Assembly: GCF_014697615.1 (NCBI RefSeq) | Contig: NZ_JACJSD010000030.1 | Coordinates: forward strand, 1 to 64,000 | DNA length: 64,000 bases | Source: Nostoc sp. FACHB-280 | GTDB lineage: Bacteria > Cyanobacteriota > Cyanobacteriia > Cyanobacteriales > Nostocaceae | Direction: 5' to 3' | Shown: one piece after another, positions 26,783 through 35,949 of the stretch | How positions within the stretch are numbered: the stretch's first letter is position 1 | Layout: every line of letters begins with the position of its first letter | Position numbers and translations under genes: made by a program | The notes under the pieces: generated by a model | Told to the model about the DNA's origin: nothing | The model's database searches: none | The model's input: the letters and a program-made list of their open reading frames with translations, nothing else

Positions 26783-27085
26783 ATGCTCAATAATCAAGAT
26801 GATGTTTCAGATAAAGTACGCATTAGAAATAGTTATCGTCAACGCATAATAGCAGAGGCAAAACAATTAGATAAAAGCTATTTGGAGACGCTTCACTTTA
26901 TGATTGATTGCTATTTTGCATTTAAAAAAGGAGTGTTAACTACACAGCAACCAATAGCTTATACGTCCGATTTCAACGGAATAGAGCTTAATTCGGGAGA
27001 TTCCCAACAGTCTATTACTGTATCGACCTACTCTGAACAAGAAGATACTGAGGGTAAAACATTCAGCCTGGATTTTGAGTTGTAA
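26783..27085 (+). CDS. Small DNA-binding-like protein, candidate ParR adaptor
   Basis: 100 residues, 20 bp behind the ParM-like gene. The N-terminal half (DKVRIRNSYRQRIIAEAKQLDKSYLETLHFMID) is helix-rich and basic and could be a ribbon-helix-helix-like module; the C-terminal half is acidic and Ser/Thr-rich and probably flexible, as in ParR proteins where the tail contacts the filament. I infer an adaptor role from position and size; sequence similarity to known ParR was not testable. Confidence 0.6.
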   Translation: MLNNQDDVSDKVRIRNSYRQRIIAEAKQLDKSYLETLHFMIDCYFAFKKGVLTTQQPIAYTSDFNGIELNSGDSQQSITVSTYSEQEDTEGKTFSLDFEL

Positions 27086-27120
27086 AGTTGGGAAGTAGTA
27101 AAAGATATCTAATTTTGTGC

Positions 27121-28827
27121 TTATCGACGAAACAAATTCAAGTCAGTGACAGCACCTAAACTACTAGAGGAAACTAAAAGAGCATATTTCGCCAATACAC
27201 CTTGAGTGTAACGTGGGGCTGGGGGTTGCCAATTGGCACGGCGACGGGCTAATTCTTCATCAGGAACATTTAGCTGCAATAGCCGTGATGGTGCATCAAT
27301 GGTGATGCTATCACCTTCTTCGACTAAGGCGATCGCTCCACCCACAGCTGCTTCTGGTGCAACGTGACCAACTACCATCCCATAAGTCCCACCGGAGAAA
27401 CGTCCATCGGTAATTAACCCCACAGAATCACCCAAACCCGCACCAATAATTGCCGAGGTAGGCGCTAACATTTCCCGCATTCCTGGGCCGCCTTTGGGGC
27501 CTTCGTAACGAATCACAATCACATCACCAGCTTGAATTTTGCTTGCTAAAATCGCATCTAAACAAGATTCTTCCGATTCAAATACTCTGGCGGGGCCAGT
27601 GATGACTGGTTTTTTCACCCCGGTAATTTTAGCCACAGCGCCTTCAGTAGCCAAATTACCTTTAAGAACTGCCAAGTGACCTTGAGCATACATCGGTTTA
27701 TCCCAAGGACGAATTACATCTTGGTCAGAGCTGGGTTCATTCGGCACATCGGCAAGTACTTCGGCGATGGTTTGACCAGTGATGGTAATACAGTCACCAT
27801 GTAGCAAATCATGTACCAGCAGCATTTTCATGACTTGGGGAATACCGCCAGCTTTGTGTAAATCTGTAGCTACATATTTACCACTGGGTTTTAAATCGCA
27901 CAATACAGGCACGCGACCACGGATAATTTCAAAGTCGTCGATGGTTAATTCCACACCAGCCGCACGGGCGATCGCCAAAAAATGCAATACTGCATTTGTA
28001 GAACCACCAACCGCCATAATTACTGAAATAGCATTTTCTATAGATTTGCGGGTGATAATCTGGCGCGGTAATAATTGCTTACGAATAGCTTCGACTAACA
28101 CAAACGCCGATTTTTCCGTACTGTCGGCTTTTTCGGCATCTTCGGCAGCCATTGTGGAAGAATAAGGTAAACTCATCCCCATTGCTTCAAATGCCGAAGA
28201 CATGGTGTTAGCTGTGTACATCCCACCACAGGAACCCGCACCCGGACAAGCGTTTTGTTCAACGGCTGTTAATTCAGCTTCGTCAATTCTGCCAGCACTG
28301 TATTGTCCCACCGCTTCAAAGGAACTGACTACAGTTAAATCACGACCGTTGTAGTGTCCGGGTTTGATTGTACCACCGTAGACAAAAATCGCGGGAATAT
28401 TCATCCGGGCAATCGCCAGCATTGCGCCTGGCATATTTTTATCACAACCACCAATTGCCAATACGCCATCCATACTTTGTCCAGTACAAGCAGTTTCAAT
28501 GGAATCGGCAATCACTTCTCTCGACACCAGGGAATATTTCATCCCTTCTGTTCCCATTGAAATCCCATCACTGATAGTAATTGTCCCGAAGATTTGCGGC
28601 ATTGCTCCAGCAACTTTAATACCAGCTTCTGCCCTTTGTGCCAATTTATTTATCCCCATATTGCAAGGGGTAATAGTGCTGTAACCATTGGCAATACCGA
28701 CAATTGCCTTGTTAAAATCGGCATCTTCAAACCCAACAGCCCGGAGCATCGCTCGATTTGGCGATCGCTGTACACCCTGTGTTACAATCCGGCTTCTCAA
28801 ATTCTCTGACATTGTTGTTTTATTCAT
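27121..28827 (-). CDS. ilvD: Dihydroxy-acid dehydratase
   Basis: 568 residues, full length. It dehydrates 2,3-dihydroxy-isovalerate and 2,3-dihydroxy-3-methylvalerate in valine, leucine and isoleucine synthesis. Cluster-binding cysteines are visible: C55 (TPCNMGIN), C128 with K129 ([11 protein letters not shown]) and C200 ([16 protein letters not shown]). Other family motifs are PYSSTM near 222-227, [30 protein letters not shown] and [10 protein letters not shown]. The next gene upstream is a divergent LysR regulator, possibly its controller. Housekeeping-type gene; finding it beside partition genes is notable. Confidence 0.95.
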   Translation of the reverse strand: MNKTTMSENLRSRIVTQGVQRSPNRAMLRAVGFEDADFNKAIVGIANGYSTITPCNMGINKLAQRAEAGIKVAGAMPQIFGTITISDGISMGTEGMKYSLVSREVIADSIETACTGQSMDGVLAIGGCDKNMPGAMLAIARMNIPAIFVYGGTIKPGHYNGRDLTVVSSFEAVGQYSAGRIDEAELTAVEQNACPGAGSCGGMYTANTMSSAFEAMGMSLPYSSTMAAEDAEKADSTEKSAFVLVEAIRKQLLPRQIITRKSIENAISVIMAVGGSTNAVLHFLAIARAAGVELTIDDFEIIRGRVPVLCDLKPSGKYVATDLHKAGGIPQVMKMLLVHDLLHGDCITITGQTIAEVLADVPNEPSSDQDVIRPWDKPMYAQGHLAVLKGNLATEGAVAKITGVKKPVITGPARVFESEESCLDAILASKIQAGDVIVIRYEGPKGGPGMREMLAPTSAIIGAGLGDSVGLITDGRFSGGTYGMVVGHVAPEAAVGGAIALVEEGDSITIDAPSRLLQLNVPDEELARRRANWQPPAPRYTQGVLAKYALLVSSSSLGAVTDLNLFRR

Positions 28828-28932
28828 TACTCAAAGCTGGAACAAATCTCTGTATGAGTATGATATGTAGATATTTTTGAGATGTCCAATATATATTTAT
28901 TAGTAATTAAGACTTATAAAATATTAAAAAAG

Positions 28933-29832
28933 ATGGAATTAAGGCACTTGCGTTACTTTATTGCTGTAGCTGAGGAACTACATTTCACTAAAGCTGCTCA
29001 GAGATTGCATATAGCTCAACCGCCTCTGAGCCAACAACTCCAGCAACTAGAAGCAGAAATAGGAGTAAAGCTGTTTCATCGCAAGACTAAACGACAAGTA
29101 CAGCTAACAGAAGCCGGCAAAGTTTTTCTACAAGAGGCTTATGGATTACTTCAGCAATTAGAAACAGCAGTAGCACTGACTCAAAGAATTGGAAAAGGGC
29201 AAACAGGTCAACTGAGAATAGGATTTACTAGTTTGGCAATTTACGATCTGTTACCCTTGATTTTGCGAGAATTTCGCCAGCAATTTTTAGAAGTAGAATT
29301 AGTTTTACTAGAGCTAACCACCAGTCAACAGGAGCAAGCACTCAAAGATTCCCGAATTCATCTGGGTTTTGCTCATCCACCATTAGTGGATAACACTTTA
29401 TCTTATAGTTGCATTCAAAGTGAAAGCCTAGTCGTAGCTTTGCCTTCGACTCATTCATTGGCTCAAAAAGAACATATTTCAGTGGAATCGCTATTAAGTG
29501 AACCCTTAATCATGTTTCCTCGCTATCTAGCACCAGGACTTTACGATCTAGTTATGGGTCTTTTTCAGAAAGGAGACTTCAAACCTCACATTGTTCAGGA
29601 GGCGATTCAAATGCAAACAATTATTGGATTAGTATCGGCGCAAATTGGTGTGGCAATCGTACCATTTTCTCTACACAACCTTCAAAGGTCTGGTGTAGTT
29701 TATCGTTTTATAGTAGGACAAGTACCTGTAATCGAAACTGCTTTGATTTGGCAGCAAGATAGTTTAACAGCCATTGCAGAGAATTTTTTACAGTTTACTC
29801 AAAAGTTTATTGATGAGAACTTGCAAATCTAA
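28933..29832 (+). CDS. LysR family transcriptional regulator
   Basis: 299 residues from the ATG at 28933; an in-frame ATG at 28882 adds 17 residues before the canonical LysR start MELRHLRYFIAVAEELHF. The winged helix-turn-helix is FTKAAQRLHIAQPPLSQQLQQLE (residues 17-39). The rest is the two-lobed effector-binding domain, beginning LRIGFTSLAIYDLLPLIL. It is transcribed divergently from ilvD across a 105-bp gap, the classical arrangement for a LysR protein regulating its neighbour and itself. The effector is unknown. Confidence 0.92.
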   Translation: MELRHLRYFIAVAEELHFTKAAQRLHIAQPPLSQQLQQLEAEIGVKLFHRKTKRQVQLTEAGKVFLQEAYGLLQQLETAVALTQRIGKGQTGQLRIGFTSLAIYDLLPLILREFRQQFLEVELVLLELTTSQQEQALKDSRIHLGFAHPPLVDNTLSYSCIQSESLVVALPSTHSLAQKEHISVESLLSEPLIMFPRYLAPGLYDLVMGLFQKGDFKPHIVQEAIQMQTIIGLVSAQIGVAIVPFSLHNLQRSGVVYRFIVGQVPVIETALIWQQDSLTAIAENFLQFTQKFIDENLQI

Positions 29833-29902
29833 TTCATCAACCATTGTTGGCATGAAGCCAGATTAGACAAAATGATTCAAACAAGTTACTAAGTCTAATT
29901 AT

Positions 29903-30313
29903 TTAAATTAGTTGAGTTGCTCCTTCTAGAAATTCTTGTAGCGTTCGCAAAGTGCGCTCTGTGGAATCAATAAATACTACTTGAATACGAGCTTCAACAG
30001 CAACTAAGGAATTCCCTTCTTTGATCACCTCAATTGACTGCCAAAAATTGGCTTGGTAGAGTGATGATTGATTTGATTGATCTAACTTAGTGTTGACAAT
30101 CACATTCTCCAGAATAATTTCCTTACGATAATTAACTTCAATCCGAGCCACAACTGGAACAATTTTCTGTTTGATATTTATGTTATGGTGCTTCAACCAA
30201 TCCCAACGTCCCGTTTCTAAATACTCTAAAACAGTAGCATTGTTAACATGACCTAAACTATCGAGGTCATTTGGACGTACCGGTAGTTTTAAAGAGACAA
30301 GTTCAAAACTCAT
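29903..30313 (-). CDS. Acyl-CoA thioesterase-like hotdog-fold protein
   Basis: 136 residues, typical hotdog domain size. The active-site helix segment PVRPNDLDSLGHVNNATVLE places D17 and N24 like the catalytic aspartate region of 4-hydroxybenzoyl-CoA thioesterases; YLETGRWDWL follows and IEVNYRKEI and ANFWQSIEVI are typical strand segments. Such proteins hydrolyse acyl-CoA or acyl-ACP thioesters, for example in cyanobacterial 1,4-dihydroxy-2-naphthoyl-CoA hydrolysis. The substrate is not inferable here. Confidence 0.8.
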   Translation of the reverse strand: MSFELVSLKLPVRPNDLDSLGHVNNATVLEYLETGRWDWLKHHNINIKQKIVPVVARIEVNYRKEIILENVIVNTKLDQSNQSSLYQANFWQSIEVIKEGNSLVAVEARIQVVFIDSTERTLRTLQEFLEGATQLI

Positions 30314-30535
30314 TCGTTAAAAATCTTTTAATTTAAATTTATTTGGCTAGTTAAAATACTATAGGACTACATATTTAAATTAATTTTTGATAAAAAAAAT
30401 ACAAATAAGAAAAAAATCGAGCAAGCTTATTTACGGCTGAGAATTTTTCGACCTGTTGTGGCGTTCAATTGATGATAGTTTTATTACAGGTACGGTAGAA
30501 GGCTTTCTAATTGTCTAAGAAAATTTACCCTGGTA

Positions 30536-31315
30536 TCAATGATTGATGCGTTTGATATAAGAGTAGAGAATTTCTCGTTCGCTATGGCTAGAGATAATAA
30601 AGCATTGTTGACCTACTGCATGATGATAAAAAACAATGGCAACACTTTCTTTTGGGCAAACTCCTAAACAACTGGTAGTGAACTACCTACACTGACCTTG
30701 CGGTACAGTGTAGGCTTCCTGCCCAACAGAAAGCGCAGTAGTGGATTTCTTGCGTCCTCCCCTGCTCCGACTTACATCTGGGCGACAGGCTTTATCCCCC
30801 GTTCCAGAGGTCAAAAGTTTCCTCCATATCTTCCTCCCTTGCCTATCGGCATCGGTCGGAAGATTGTCGTCAATTAGCCTGCCATTCATGAGGACACTTG
30901 CGTGGGCGGCTCTGCCGACTTGAGCAAAGTGTCCATCTCATCACCTCCCTACCCTTCGGGAACACTTCGTGAACGGGTAGGTGAGAGGCTTCTGTCAGTT
31001 CAAGCTAACAACTCGATATTTTCCCCACAATCCATCTAATTTGAGTTGAGACTTCAGCCATTTCTGTAGTTCTTCGGAAGCTGTTGTACCTGATCTTACT
31101 TGGTGATAACTGTCAGAAAATTTCTCGGCTGCACACTGGGAACAAACGAGTATCAAACCATTCTGCCACTGGGGAGTGAAAGTGGGAATGGGAGGAATAA
31201 TGGCAGGAATTTCTAATGGGCGATCACTGGAAGGAATAGTAGGTTGTTCATTATATGAGAACTGCTGAAAAATTTGCTTGATTAGTTTAAAAATCCGTTT
31301 AAGCAGTTTTTTCAT
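30536..31315 (-). pseudogene. (2Fe-2S) ferredoxin-like gene interrupted by a 331-bp element
   Basis: The 5' part (31315 down to about 31009) encodes a basic N-terminus, a Pro-rich linker and LVCSQCAAEKFSDSYHQ ... LQKWLKSQLKLDGLWGKYRVV. After the element at 30678-31008 the frame resumes as TSCLGVCPKESVAIVFYHH and ends at 30536. Joined, they give the four cysteines (CSQC, SCLGVC) of a thioredoxin-like [2Fe-2S] ferredoxin of about 150 residues. Removing the element restores the reading frame exactly. As it stands, translation stops inside the element after 106 residues (RVVSLN), without half of the cluster ligands. Confidence 0.8.
30678..31008 (-). mobile_element. Non-autonomous IS200/IS605-type element with palindromic ends (tnpB deletion derivative)
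   Basis: About 331 bp between gtgaactacc (30678) and agcta (31003-31007), the same ends as the tnpB element at 42276-43836. The first end forms a hairpin (CCTACACTGACC ... GGTACAGTGTAGG); the other has a CTACCC ... GGGTAG stem. Inside, a minus-strand frame (30889-30683, LPTDADRQGRKIWRKLL ...) resembles the C-terminal tail of cyanobacterial TnpB. It has no transposase and could be moved in trans. It splits a ferredoxin-like gene. A guide-type RNA could derive from the tnpB tail region, but this is inference. Confidence 0.75.
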
Positions 31316-31579
31316 GATCGAATGGCTTTGCTATTTCTTTCATAGCATTACTTAAATTGACTATTGAGTTTGTTTTAATAGATTCAGGATCACATAAAGT
31401 TTTTTGAACTTTGTGTTGAGAGTTTTCCTATAACTATTACTTGTCATATCTGGATCGATTAGCGGGATTAGGACGATATACCAGGCTGTACAGATTACAC
31501 ATGACATTAAGACACGCGCGAATACTTTTGAGTGAATTTGAGATTGCCAGGAAGAAAGAGCCGAATTGGTGCGTCTTTC

Positions 31580-32221
31580 TCAAATTTGACCGATAAAATT
31601 GGCTGATTCCTCACGCTGAAAAACAAATAAATTACCTGTTACACCTCGTCCTATTCTTATATCAGAGTCTAAATAGGAGGTTCGCCATAAAGCCTCATTT
31701 CGCCAAAATTCTAATATCGGCAGTGTCAATACAGGAAAGTTTTGAGTGGATATACCCAAAAGTTTTGTTGCTCTCCAAGAAAAAGCATCAAAACTCACCT
31801 TCGCCACTTGTTCATCTTGCTCCCATTTCCATACTCCATCAACCGATAACTGTAGCTGTCCTACTAAAAATAATTCAAATTCAGCCGCATTAATAGCAGC
31901 AATTTTTCCTGGTTCTTGAACAAGCAAATTCTGCCACACACGTTTGATTTTGATTGCTCCAAAAAAATCTGAAATAGAGGCTAAAGGACGTGTTACTACA
32001 GTTCCATTGGAGGCATATATTAATTGCCAGTTACCACTTAAGCAAGAAAGATTACTAATGTTTAATGGATTTACTAAAGGATTAATTTTCTCTAACTGCT
32101 GCACAATTGTATCAATCGATTCTTGTTTTAACGGAAACAAAGCTTGTTGTAAACTTAATGCTCCTATTTGAGACAAGAGTTCATGTTTTAATCCAAGTCT
32201 TGCTACATTATCGTCAATCAT
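31580..32221 (-). CDS. PAP/fibrillin family protein
   Basis: 213 residues. Match to the plastid lipid-associated/fibrillin family, also present in cyanobacteria: VQQLEKINPLVNPLN near 32-46, LSGNWQLIYASNGTVVTRPL near 54-73, and a C-terminal LDSDIRIGRGVTGNLFVF. These beta-barrel lipocalin-like proteins associate with thylakoid lipids or photosystem components under stress. No transit or signal peptide is visible. A single gene; its neighbours are unrelated. Confidence 0.82.
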   Translation of the reverse strand: MIDDNVARLGLKHELLSQIGALSLQQALFPLKQESIDTIVQQLEKINPLVNPLNISNLSCLSGNWQLIYASNGTVVTRPLASISDFFGAIKIKRVWQNLLVQEPGKIAAINAAEFELFLVGQLQLSVDGVWKWEQDEQVAKVSFDAFSWRATKLLGISTQNFPVLTLPILEFWRNEALWRTSYLDSDIRIGRGVTGNLFVFQREESANFIGQI

Positions 32222-32323
32222 ACCTGAATATTATATTCCTGTACTGTCAAGTTTCGTTGTTCCAATTCAAAATTCAAAAAGGTCAAAACTTCCTAGTATT
32301 TAAAGATTGTGCATTAAGCTGAT

Positions 32324-33220
32324 TCAAAAAATATCTTCAGTTTGGATAGGTAAGTAATGATCTGCGGCTGTTAAGCGTGATATGGGCTGCAACACAATAT
32401 ATAAATAATTACCATCTTTCAACGATTGAATTGCTAAACTGATCACCTCAAAATTTAATAACCAACATTCATCTCTATTAAAAGGAACCGAGATAGATAG
32501 CTTCATCCCTATAGATAATTGGTAAAAATCAAGTATCTTTGCCAAGGAGACTGTTTTGAGAATATCGAAGTATTTTCTGCCATCTAATTGAGGATAGCCT
32601 TGAGCAATAATTTCATCAACTATCAGTAGGCGATATTTTCCCGCACGCAATAATTGTGAATAGCTACCTTTATGAGGCATTTTTAGTGTTTGAGGAGGAG
32701 GTGGTGCTGGTGGATGAACTATGGTTTCGGTGATTGGTAGAAAATTGGATTTTGTTGGCTGTTGAGCATCTTTTAACAACGTCAGATGAATATCTCTACC
32801 AAATATATTTTGAAAAGCAGCTTGCAGTTGGGGCAATCGAGTAGTGATTTTATCGTGCCAAGAACTTTTACATTTTATAGAGGCAGACTGACCATCAAAA
32901 GAAACTAAAGAACACATTTGCCCAATTAATGCCCTCGTTGGAATGTTGCTAATTTGAGGCAAAACTTCCTGCCAAACAATCGTCAGGTCATACTGTGGTA
33001 CTGGAGGTGGTGGTAGTGGTACTGGTGGCTTTAATGGTTTAGATGATGGAGGTGTTGGTGATGATGTTTCTTGAGTGAAAAATTCTTCAGCTTCCGACAA
33101 AGAATCAAAATCAGCAACTTGTTTAAACAGCTTGTAGCCGCCCTGACAAAATCTAACTTCGTAACCTTTTTGAGCAGCAATATTTTTGAGTTTGGACAGG
33201 GTTAATCTGTTCATTATCAA
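32324..33220 (-). CDS. Protein with a DnaX (tau) C-terminal-like domain
   Basis: 298 residues. Residues 1-50 form a small alpha/beta module (LKNIAAQKGYEVRFCQGGYKLF). A Pro-rich linker follows (PPSSKPLKPPVPLPPPPVP). The part from about 88 to 165 (WQEVLPQISNIPTRALIGQ, CSLVSFDGQSASIKC, RLPQLQAAFQNIFG) resembles the domain at the end of cyanobacterial DNA polymerase III gamma/tau, where LLSQQ and SFDG-type motifs occur. The last 100 residues are an unrecognised domain. It lacks the AAA+ ATPase, so it is not a DnaX; it may bind the polymerase or be a plasmid-type derivative. Confidence 0.6.
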   Translation of the reverse strand: MIMNRLTLSKLKNIAAQKGYEVRFCQGGYKLFKQVADFDSLSEAEEFFTQETSSPTPPSSKPLKPPVPLPPPPVPQYDLTIVWQEVLPQISNIPTRALIGQMCSLVSFDGQSASIKCKSSWHDKITTRLPQLQAAFQNIFGRDIHLTLLKDAQQPTKSNFLPITETIVHPPAPPPPQTLKMPHKGSYSQLLRAGKYRLLIVDEIIAQGYPQLDGRKYFDILKTVSLAKILDFYQLSIGMKLSISVPFNRDECWLLNFEVISLAIQSLKDGNYLYIVLQPISRLTAADHYLPIQTEDIF

Positions 33221-33515
33221 CTGTAATTAGATAGCAGCACCGAATTCATCACAAATATATATTGTAGATGGCATCAAGAGTAGCAACAAAACTTAAGCTA
33301 GATATTTATCTATGATAATTGCTGGCACACCTTTCATAGGAAGAATTGAAAAATTGCGAATCAACAAGCGATAACTGTGCCAACACACAAAAGCGATCGC
33401 ACAGCAAATGTGCGGATTCATGAAGATAGCTTATGAGCAATTCCCGCACAAACACGGATTGATTGAACGGTGTGTTTAGGTAAAACTGCATTGTGAAAGT
33501 TACCAAGGTACATTT

Positions 33516-33830
33516 ATGAATGATATTGCAATGTTAAATATCCGTGCAAATGAGCAAATAAATTTTGAGGCTTTAGAAACGGCAGTAGCAGCGACAGAAG
33601 AAGAGTCAGTAATATTAGCCGAAAAACTTACACAAGTTGCACTTCCTTTAGAAGTATTGTTGCAAGCACTGAATATAGCTAAATATGATAAAGAAGCGGC
33701 TTTTCGATATGCCGATAACTATATAAGTGGGATAGTTAATCAAACTAGAAAGCCAAAATGGATTGTAATAAAAACTGGCTCCTTTTCTAAAATGAAATGG
33801 AATTGTACGAAAAAAGCGAGAATTGCTTAG
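33516..33830 (+). CDS. Small hypothetical protein
   Basis: 104 residues, mostly helical in its first 70 residues (FEALETAVAATEEESVILAEKL and LEVLLQALNIAKYDKEAAF) with a basic C-terminus (KMKWNCTKKARIA). No known domain and no partner gene; it stands alone, divergent from the DnaX-C-like gene. The coding call rests on a good start and composition. Confidence 0.45.
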   Translation: MNDIAMLNIRANEQINFEALETAVAATEEESVILAEKLTQVALPLEVLLQALNIAKYDKEAAFRYADNYISGIVNQTRKPKWIVIKTGSFSKMKWNCTKKARIA

Positions 33831-33896
33831 TATAACTTGAGAAATTAAATACAATCAATAGAAATGCGCTTGCTACTAATTTAGAAAACAATTTTT

Positions 33897-34259
33897 TTAA
33901 TCAATACGCTCAGCCTTTGATATAGGAATTTCTAAAAAATCAAATCCATTTTCAACAAGCCATTGCTTTGAAATTTCATCAGGACGATTAGCAATAAAGC
34001 TGCAAGCGTCGTCTAATTCTTCAAAAACTAGGTTACAAATGGTTGGGTGCTGATAATCTCCTACGCCCATTACCCAGACCTCTTGCCCGTAGTTAGACAA
34101 ATAAATCCTGACTACATTATCAGGGTAACAATGCCAGTTTTCGGGGTCGGAAACTACAGAGATCGTATCTGTTGGTGCGGGTAGTTCACGATTTATTCTC
34201 CCATCTGGGAATTCAGCCCTGTATTTGGCTATATATTCTTGAATCTTGAGTTTGGGCAT
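33897..34259 (-). CDS. Hypothetical protein
   Basis: 120 residues without a recognised domain. Segments such as LKIQEYIAKYRAEFPDGRINRE, NWHCYPDNVVRIYLSNYGQEVWVMGVGDYQ and a C-terminal FLEIPISKAERID suggest a small alpha/beta protein. It is close to the end of the IS200/IS605 element that begins near 34320. Confidence 0.5.
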   Translation of the reverse strand: MPKLKIQEYIAKYRAEFPDGRINRELPAPTDTISVVSDPENWHCYPDNVVRIYLSNYGQEVWVMGVGDYQHPTICNLVFEELDDACSFIANRPDEISKQWLVENGFDFLEIPISKAERID

Positions 34260-34354
34260 ATTTGTAGATGATCATACGGTTTAATTTGATTTTATGACTG
34301 GGAGTGCGATTGTCCCTCCCTTGACCAAAAGAATGGGATACAAGCCCCGTCGTT

Positions 34355-34798
34355 CTACGACGGCTTTTCTTGATTTCTGATGTACTCCTTTAGGATCTCT
34401 AATGGCGCACCTCCTACGGACACAGCAAAATAACTGGGACTCCACAAGGCTTCTTTGTGGGGCTTTTTATATCCTGCTTGTCCATATCTGCGACTAGAAA
34501 CACCTTTCAAAGCATTAACTATTTGAGAGATAGACAATTTAGGTGGATATTCAATAAGCGCGTGAACATGATTATCTTCACCATTAAATTCAATTACTTG
34601 AAAATCCATCTTTTCGGCTACTTCTCTAAACGTTTTATCAATTAATTCAAGACTTTCTTTTGTGAATACAGACCTACGATATTTGGTAACACAGACCAAA
34701 TGAATTTTTAAATCTGTGACGCTATGTCTTTCTCTACGGAACTGGCTTGTCACTTCTTGTATGCCAATGTATAATACTCTTACAGACCAATTATACAT
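34355..34798 (-). CDS. tnpA: IS200/IS605 family Y1 transposase TnpA
   Basis: 147 residues from the first ATG. The HUH motif is H77-V-H79 (NHVHALIEYPP) and the catalytic tyrosine is Y139 (LKEYIRNQ). Other family hallmarks are HLVCVTKYRRSVF and VNALKGVSSRRYG. The dimer cuts and rejoins single-stranded DNA at hairpin-marked ends and inserts next to a short target. The full active site is present, so the element may be active. It diverges from tnpB within the same element. Confidence 0.92.
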   Translation of the reverse strand: MYNWSVRVLYIGIQEVTSQFRRERHSVTDLKIHLVCVTKYRRSVFTKESLELIDKTFREVAEKMDFQVIEFNGEDNHVHALIEYPPKLSISQIVNALKGVSSRRYGQAGYKKPHKEALWSPSYFAVSVGGAPLEILKEYIRNQEKPS

Positions 34799-34803
34799 TA
34801 TCT

Positions 34804-35949
34804 ATGAAAGCTAGATATCAATTCCGTTTCTACCCAACAGACCAACAGCAACGGCTTTTAGCTCAGTTGTTTGGTTGTGTTCGCGTAGTTTGGAATGATG
34901 CTCTAGCTATCTGCAAGCAGTCCGAAAAGCTACCAAGTAACAATGACTTGCAAAAGTTGGTGATTACCCAAGCTAAAAAGACATTGGAACGTTCATGGTT
35001 GTCTGATGTTTCTAACATTCCGTTGCAACAATCTGTTGCTGATTTGGGAGTTGCTTACAAAAACTTTTTTGATTCTCTCAAGGGTAAGCGAAAAGGTAAA
35101 AAGGTCGGTAGTCCTAAATTTAAAAAAAAGTCCGCACGACAATCAGCACGATTTAGAATTGGTGGGTTCTCAATCAAGGGATATGAAGTATATTTAGCCA
35201 AAATTGGTAATGTTAAGCCTATTTGGTCGAGAGAATTACCAGCATCGCCTACATCTATCACGGTCATAAAGGATTGCGCTAATCGCTATTTTCTTAGTTT
35301 TGTTGTAGAGGTTGAACCAATCAATATTGATGCCAAAAATCAAAGCATTGGTATCGACTTGGGAATCACAACTTTTGCGGTTATGAGTAATGGGGATAAG
35401 GCAATAAGCCCTGATTACTCAAAGAAAGACCGCAAAATTCGTAAACTACAACGCAAGTTAGCAAGACAACAGAAAGGCTCTAAACGTCGTGAAGTCACCA
35501 GATTAAGAATTGCTAAACAACACCTACATATTGCAGATACCCGTAAAGATTTCTTACACAAGTTATCAACCAAAATAGTTAGCGAGAATCAAACTATTGT
35601 TTTGGAAGATTTGAATGTATCAGGAATGGTCAAGAATCGTAAGTTAGCAAGAGTGATTAGCTTGCAGGGATGGAGAGAATTTCGGGTATTTTGTGAGGCT
35701 AAATCTGAAAAACTTAATCGGGATTTCAGGGTAATTAGTAGATGGGAACCTACTAGCCAAACTTGTTCTTGCTGTGGGTATCGCTGGGGCAAGATTGATT
35801 TGTCTGTTCGCTCATTGCTGTGCTTGAGTTGTGGTACTGAACAAGACAGGGATGAGAACGCATCCCGAAATATAGAAATGGTCGGCATGGGGCATCGGCA
35901 CGACCTTAAGCGGACGGGGAGCGACCATAAGACTACGAAGAGTAGCTAG
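34804..35949 (+). CDS. tnpB: RNA-guided endonuclease TnpB of the IS200/IS605 element
   Basis: 381 residues from the ATG at 34804; the frame is open further upstream but MKARYQFRFYPTDQQQ is the family start. RuvC-like acidic residues are D185 (GIDLGITTFAV), E268 (VLEDLNVSGM) and D350 (DRDENASRNI), with a zinc ribbon TCSCCGYRW and LCLSCGTEQ. TnpB is a programmable nuclease guided by an RNA from its own 3' end and promotes retention of the element. All catalytic residues are intact. The 3' region 35700-36000 is the likely guide-RNA source. Confidence 0.93.
   Translation: MKARYQFRFYPTDQQQRLLAQLFGCVRVVWNDALAICKQSEKLPSNNDLQKLVITQAKKTLERSWLSDVSNIPLQQSVADLGVAYKNFFDSLKGKRKGKKVGSPKFKKKSARQSARFRIGGFSIKGYEVYLAKIGNVKPIWSRELPASPTSITVIKDCANRYFLSFVVEVEPINIDAKNQSIGIDLGITTFAVMSNGDKAISPDYSKKDRKIRKLQRKLARQQKGSKRREVTRLRIAKQHLHIADTRKDFLHKLSTKIVSENQTIVLEDLNVSGMVKNRKLARVISLQGWREFRVFCEAKSEKLNRDFRVISRWEPTSQTCSCCGYRWGKIDLSVRSLLCLSCGTEQDRDENASRNIEMVGMGHRHDLKRTGSDHKTTKSS

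Noticed and set aside
30683-30889. 68-codon minus-strand frame as an independent gene
   Set aside because: It lies wholly inside the 331-bp palindrome-ended element and resembles only the tail of TnpB.
33306-33506. 66-codon minus-strand frame between two genes
   Set aside because: No motif or ribosome-binding site; probably non-coding promoter region.
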